8,253 nucleotides of DNA, from the NCBI GenBank assembly GCA_937896495.1, contig CALBNQ010000099.1, positions 1 through 8,253 of the forward strand. The letters are read 5' to 3'. How positions within the stretch are numbered: position 1 is the stretch's first letter; each line of letters starts with the position of its first letter. Both the position numbers and the translations under genes were made by a program. Shown here piece by piece: positions 5,429 through 8,253 of this stretch. Under the pieces are notes generated by a model. It was not told the DNA's origin, did no database searches, and saw only the letters and a list, made by a program, of their open reading frames with translations. This DNA is from an uncultured archaeon. Its GTDB lineage: Archaea; Thermoproteota; Nitrososphaeria; Nitrososphaerales; Nitrosopumilaceae.

Positions 5429-5991
5429 GAAATCTTCATTTTAAAATTCCATCTTTTCTCTGTTGCATTTTTAATTCCTATTCTAGTTGAAGCTATAATT
5501 TTTTTACATTCTATTCCTTCTGTGATAAATAATTCTGAATTTTTTATCAAATCTAATCCATTTTGTTTTTTAGAAATTTTCAATGCTTGAGATAATTTTG
5601 CAGGACCATTAGTGAGATTTTTTAAATTTGCATTTTTTCTATTTTTTTGAATCATGTTGATCCCTTTGATTGGTTTAATTGCCCTAATCAACACTGCCCC
5701 GGCTTCTTTTTTTTCACTTTTTGCTACTATGTTAAAACAATAATGCATTCCATAAGTAAAATAGACGTATGCGTGCCCTACTTCCCCATACATTGCTTTG
5801 TTTCTTTCTGTGATTTTTCTAAATGCATGACTTGCAGGATCATCTTTGTGCCTATATGCTTCAGTTTCTATAATAATTCCTGAAACTACATCCTTTTTGA
5901 TTTTTCTTACAATTTTTTTACCCAGCAATTTTTTTGCAACAATTACTGTATCTTGAAAATAGAATTCTCTAGGAAGTATGCTCAATATCAA
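5425..5991 (-). CDS. mpg: DNA-3-methyladenine glycosylase, AAG/MPG family
   Basis: Monofunctional base-excision-repair glycosylase that flips out and removes alkylated purines and hypoxanthine, leaving an abasic site. The 188 residues cover the whole AAG fold. Compared with human AAG, the catalytic Glu125 is Glu44 in ETEAY. Tyr127 is Tyr46, His136 is His55, Tyr159 is Tyr77 (YVYFTYGM), Asn169 is Asn87 and Arg182 is Arg103, all conserved with matching spacing. The protein should therefore be active. The start is TTG at 5991, inside the last 23 bases of the uracil glycosylase gene; a second TTG two codons on (5985) is a possible alternative. No SD is seen, so translation is probably coupled to the upstream gene. 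It ends overlapping the VTT gene stop. The C-terminus is lysine-rich. Confidence 0.95.
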   Translation of the reverse strand: MILSILPREFYFQDTVIVAKKLLGKKIVRKIKKDVVSGIIIETEAYRHKDDPASHAFRKITERNKAMYGEVGHAYVYFTYGMHYCFNIVAKSEKKEAGAVLIRAIKPIKGINMIQKNRKNANLKNLTNGPAKLSQALKISKKQNGLDLIKNSELFITEGIECKKIIASTRIGIKNATEKRWNFKMKIS

Positions 5992-6562
5992 TTGTAATCT
6001 TTTTGTTATTTTTCAATTTTTTTACCAAATTAAATAATTTTATTATATCTTTTTTTAAATCACTGACTAATTTTTGATTATATATTGTTGCAGCTGGATG
6101 TATTGTAATAAAATACAATTGTTTATTTTTTTGTATTACTTTACCTCTAAATTTAGTTATTTCTGATCCTCCTAAAATTGAATTAAATGCTGTATTTCCT
6201 AAAATACAAATTATTTTTGGTTTTATAATTTTTATTTCTTCTTTTAGATATTCTTGACATGCTTCTCTTTCTACATTATTTGGAACTCTGTTATTTGGTG
6301 GTCTACATTTCACTACATTAGTTATGTATACTTCATCTCTTGAAATATTTGCTTCACTTAATGCAACAGATAATTTTTTTCCGGCAACCCCTATGAATGG
6401 TTCTCCGTTCATATCTTCATTTTTCCCAGGTGCCTCTCCTATGAAAATGACATCTGATTGAAAATTCCCTTTTCCTGGAACTGATTTTGTTCTTGTTTTA
6501 CAAAGTTCACATTTGGTACATTCAATTACATTTTGTTTAATTGCATCTAGTTTTTTTGTCAT
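5969..6562 (-). CDS. udg: Uracil-DNA glycosylase, family 4 (Fe-S)
   Basis: Removes uracil from DNA, mainly from deaminated cytosine, at the start of base-excision repair. The family 4 pattern is clear. Cys15 and Cys18 (ECTKC), with Cys86 (VKCRPP) and Cys102 (EREACQEY), are the four [4Fe-4S] ligands. Motif A is GEAPGKNED (42-50), followed by GEPFIGVAGKKL. TNVVKCRPPNNR (81-92) is the conserved block after it. Motif B is HPAA (155-158). Cys21 is an extra cysteine beside the cluster. The length of 197 is normal; the last about 20 residues form a lysine-rich tail whose coding sequence overlaps the next gene. ATG at 6562 lies 4 bases after the tldD stop, with no separate promoter seen. It is the middle gene of tldD-udg-mpg. 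Confidence 0.96.
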   Translation of the reverse strand: MTKKLDAIKQNVIECTKCELCKTRTKSVPGKGNFQSDVIFIGEAPGKNEDMNGEPFIGVAGKKLSVALSEANISRDEVYITNVVKCRPPNNRVPNNVEREACQEYLKEEIKIIKPKIICILGNTAFNSILGGSEITKFRGKVIQKNKQLYFITIHPAATIYNQKLVSDLKKDIIKLFNLVKKLKNNKKITIDIEHTS

Positions 6563-6566
6563 TTTT

Positions 6567-7982
6567 TTAATTCACGCTTTTTACTGTTGCATTTGCTCTA
6601 ATTGTTGGTCCACCATTTCCCATGATCATTGATTGCATAGGATCTCCCTTCCCACAGTTAGTAATTGGTCTTACTGTAAAATCATTCCCACACGCATCAA
6701 TTGATTCAAAAAATTCTGGTGCATTTCCCATTACAATTACATCTCTTAACAAATCTGTCACTTCCCCATCTTCAATTTTTTGTGCGTATTGACATGAAAT
6801 ACTCCAATTGTATCGTTTCATATCTATTGATGGAATTTTCATATCTGAAATTAAATACCCGTGCTTCACTTCTTTTATCATTTCTTCTACTTTCCAACTG
6901 CCATTTCCTATACATGTACATCCCATACGGATTAATGGCATGAATCTGTAGTTTGTTGCCCTCATGTTACCTGTTGGTAATGTATTGAACATTTGTGCTG
7001 TCTCTCTATTTTGCATATGGTTTTTTAAAATTCCTTTTTCTACTAGAGTAGTTTTTTTTGTTTTAACTCCTTCATCATCATAATCATACCATCCTAAACT
7101 TTCTTTAATTGTAGGATCATCAAACACATTCAATTCTTTTGAACCTATCCTCTTTCCTCTTTTCCCTTTCCACCATGCACCTCCTGCCCATGCCATTTCT
7201 TTTCCTAACACTCTGTCAGCTTCAGACGGATGACCTAAAATTTCATGTGTTAACAATGATACAAAATCTGGATTCATTACAACTGTTCCTTTTTCTTCTT
7301 TTATGGTGTCTGCATTGATTAATTGTACTGCCTTAGATGAAATTTCTTCTGCTTTTGAATTTATTTTGTTTGTGATTTGTTCTAATCCTCCACGACCTCC
7401 TTCTGTGATGTTAATTGATTGAGTTGTTCCTGATTCATGAGCTATTGCTGTCATATCTATTATGACATCTGTAAAATTTTGAGTAATTTCTGAGCCTTCA
7501 CTATTAACAAAATATTTGGAATTAATTGTGTATTGTGGATTGACAATGGATTTAATTATTTTTGATGTATTTGAAATTATTTTGCTGCATTCCAATCCAA
7601 TTTTTGTTAATTCTTCTAATTCTGGTTCAATTAAAACTGGATAATTTATTTTTGTTTTTGTTTTAGAATTTGGATGGAGATCAATTTTCTTTTTTTCAAA
7701 TTTTGCATAATGTATTGAATTTTTAATTGCATCGCCCACTTTCATTTTCACATCTTCAAATGATCTTGGATTTGTAATCGATGAAAAACACCATACACCG
7801 TTTTTTATCAATCTTATCCCTATTCCTTCATCATTATTTGATTTGATGTGTTCTGTTTCTTGATTTTCAATTAAAATTGATTTTTTTTCCTGATCTTCTG
7901 CACGCGCATCACAATATTGTGCACCTGAATTCATTGCAAATTTTACTGCTTTATTGGCAAATTCTTGAAGTTCTGAATCCAT
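6567..7982 (-). CDS. tldD: TldD/PmbA-family metalloprotease (TldD type)
   Basis: Zinc peptidase subunit of the TldD/TldE type. In bacteria it cleaves short or unfolded peptides, including leader peptides of modified peptides and the antitoxin CcdA. The TldD signature HEILGH (246-251, HExxxH) supplies His246, Glu247 and His251. Cys443 (TNCGKGDPMQ) matches the third metal ligand of this family, so this is the catalytic partner rather than the inactive TldE/PmbA. The N-terminal domain covers about 1-200 and the catalytic C-terminal domain about 230-471; the length of 471 is typical. No tldE is in the window. ATG at 7982 follows a TATA box at leaderless distance. It heads an operon with two DNA glycosylases, a pairing with no obvious functional logic, and it follows a 45-aa small ORF that might be a target. 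Confidence 0.95.
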   Translation of the reverse strand: MDSELQEFANKAVKFAMNSGAQYCDARAEDQEKKSILIENQETEHIKSNNDEGIGIRLIKNGVWCFSSITNPRSFEDVKMKVGDAIKNSIHYAKFEKKKIDLHPNSKTKTKINYPVLIEPELEELTKIGLECSKIISNTSKIIKSIVNPQYTINSKYFVNSEGSEITQNFTDVIIDMTAIAHESGTTQSINITEGGRGGLEQITNKINSKAEEISSKAVQLINADTIKEEKGTVVMNPDFVSLLTHEILGHPSEADRVLGKEMAWAGGAWWKGKRGKRIGSKELNVFDDPTIKESLGWYDYDDEGVKTKKTTLVEKGILKNHMQNRETAQMFNTLPTGNMRATNYRFMPLIRMGCTCIGNGSWKVEEMIKEVKHGYLISDMKIPSIDMKRYNWSISCQYAQKIEDGEVTDLLRDVIVMGNAPEFFESIDACGNDFTVRPITNCGKGDPMQSMIMGNGGPTIRANATVKSVN

Positions 7983-8006
7983 ATTGTTAAAAACAAAATG
8001 GATTCG

Positions 8007-8014
8007 TATATTTT
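8007..8014 (-). promoter_or_regulatory. TATA box of the tldD-udg-mpg operon
   Basis: AAAATATA reads 8014 to 8007 on the minus strand, centred about 28 bases before the ATG at 7982. That predicts an RNA start only a base or two before it. It lies just past the stop of the upstream 45-aa ORF. Confidence 0.6.
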
Positions 8015-8017
8015 CTG

Positions 8018-8155
8018 TTATTTGCCTATGTCTGAAATTGCAGGCATGGTGAAGTAATACTCATCTTCAAAATTATAATCTGTATTGCCTTTTTTTCTTA
8101 AAAATTCAAAATATTTAGTACAATTTTTGTAAAATTGCATATTTTTTTTATCCAT
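8018..8155 (-). CDS. 45-aa tyrosine-rich small protein, unknown function
   Basis: ATG at 8155 opens a 45-codon frame on the minus strand, ending with TAA at 8020-8018. An in-frame stop just upstream makes this the first possible start. The N-terminal half is basic (MDKKNMQFYKNCTKYFEFLR). The middle is acidic and aromatic (DYNFEDEYYF) and the end is MPAISDIGK. Five Tyr and five Phe in 45 residues are unusual; there is one Cys and no membrane segment. A strong TATA box (8180-8187) sits at leaderless distance. It ends 35 bases before tldD on the same strand. I do not recognise a family. Codon use agrees with nearby genes, and the promoter adds support. Confidence 0.6.
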   Translation of the reverse strand: MDKKNMQFYKNCTKYFEFLRKKGNTDYNFEDEYYFTMPAISDIGK

Positions 8156-8179
8156 ATTCGTACTACTTTAATCTCCTTT

Positions 8180-8187
8180 TTTTATAA
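8180..8187 (-). promoter_or_regulatory. TATA box of the 45-aa ORF
   Basis: TTATAAAA reads 8187 to 8180 on the minus strand, about 28 bases before the ATG at 8155, so the RNA would begin within a few bases of it. A GGAG at 8176-8173 lies 17 bases from the ATG, too far for a usual SD. Confidence 0.55.
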
Positions 8188-8188
8188 T

Positions 8189-8200
8189 GAGTGAGTGAGT
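8189..8200. repeat. Three tandem GAGT units
   Basis: GAGT is repeated three times directly beside the TATA box of the 45-aa ORF, in the position of a BRE or regulator site on the minus strand (ACTC units). It may be a binding site or simply a short slippage repeat. Confidence 0.4.
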
Positions 8201-8253
8201 TTTGTTCATAGGGTTTGTTTTCTTTGAGTGTTTTTGAATGAAATCCTTTCACA

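Noticed and set aside
5647..5883. Plus-strand frame of 78 codons
   Set aside because: It is antisense to the AAG glycosylase, whose catalytic residues are intact; the Cys/Phe-rich translation looks like a shadow.
6701..6943. Plus-strand frame of 80 codons
   Set aside because: It is antisense to tldD and hydrophobic only because the opposite strand is A-rich.
8163..8252. Open minus-strand frame entering from the right edge, basic, ending HYKKRRLK
   Set aside because: It could be the end of an outside gene, but only 29 codons are visible. Codons such as AGG, CCC and CTC are unlike the neighbours, and it contains the TATA box of the 45-aa ORF. Left unresolved.

Overview
The window looks like a piece of an AT-rich ammonia-oxidising thaumarchaeal (Nitrosopumilus-type) chromosome. 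This is inferred from several signs. The aspartyl-tRNA synthetase is the short archaeal type. The NusA-like KH protein has an archaeal zinc-ribbon start. The uracil-DNA glycosylase is family 4 with an Fe-S cluster. Codons are strongly A/T-ending. TATA boxes lie about 26-30 nt ahead of start codons, implying leaderless or nearly leaderless transcripts. Several genes start with TTG. No rRNA, tRNA, insertion sequence or CRISPR array was seen.

Layout. Positions 1-462 hold no large gene, but I read a possible partial gene running off the left edge (-), a 30-codon membrane-peptide ORF (+, 133-225) and a 47-codon ORF (-, 234-377). The last two converge on a small hairpin. Next on the minus strand is a two-gene unit, NusA-like KH protein then aspS (2272 to 463). 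The aspS Shine-Dalgarno overlaps the stop of the upstream gene. A divergent OppD/DppD-type ABC ATPase (2337-3293, +) appears to share its TATA region with the NusA-like gene and has no permease or binding protein nearby. It meets, stop codon to stop codon, a compact minus-strand cluster (4089 to 3294): a thaumarchaeal conserved protein of about 124 aa, a 31-aa C2H2 zinc-finger mini-protein with a TTG start, and a 104-aa charged helical protein.

Two divergently transcribed small VTT/DedA-superfamily membrane proteins follow (4157-4657 - and 4796-5428 +). The rest is a minus-strand operon (7982 to 5425): a TldD-type metalloprotease, a family 4 uracil-DNA glycosylase and an AAG/MPG-type 3-methyladenine glycosylase. 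The first pair is 4 nt apart and the second pair overlaps by 23 nt. Upstream of tldD is a 45-aa small ORF (8155 to 8018) with its own good TATA box.

How the genes fit together. The two glycosylases form a base-excision-repair pair, removing uracil and alkylated or deaminated purines from DNA and feeding abasic sites to a shared downstream pathway. The NusA-like/aspS unit is an information-processing pair. The least understood parts are the mini-protein genes, above all the zinc-finger one inside the 4089-3294 cluster and the tyrosine-rich one next to tldD. These are the best candidates for undescribed biology here, although nothing in the sequence proves a new system.
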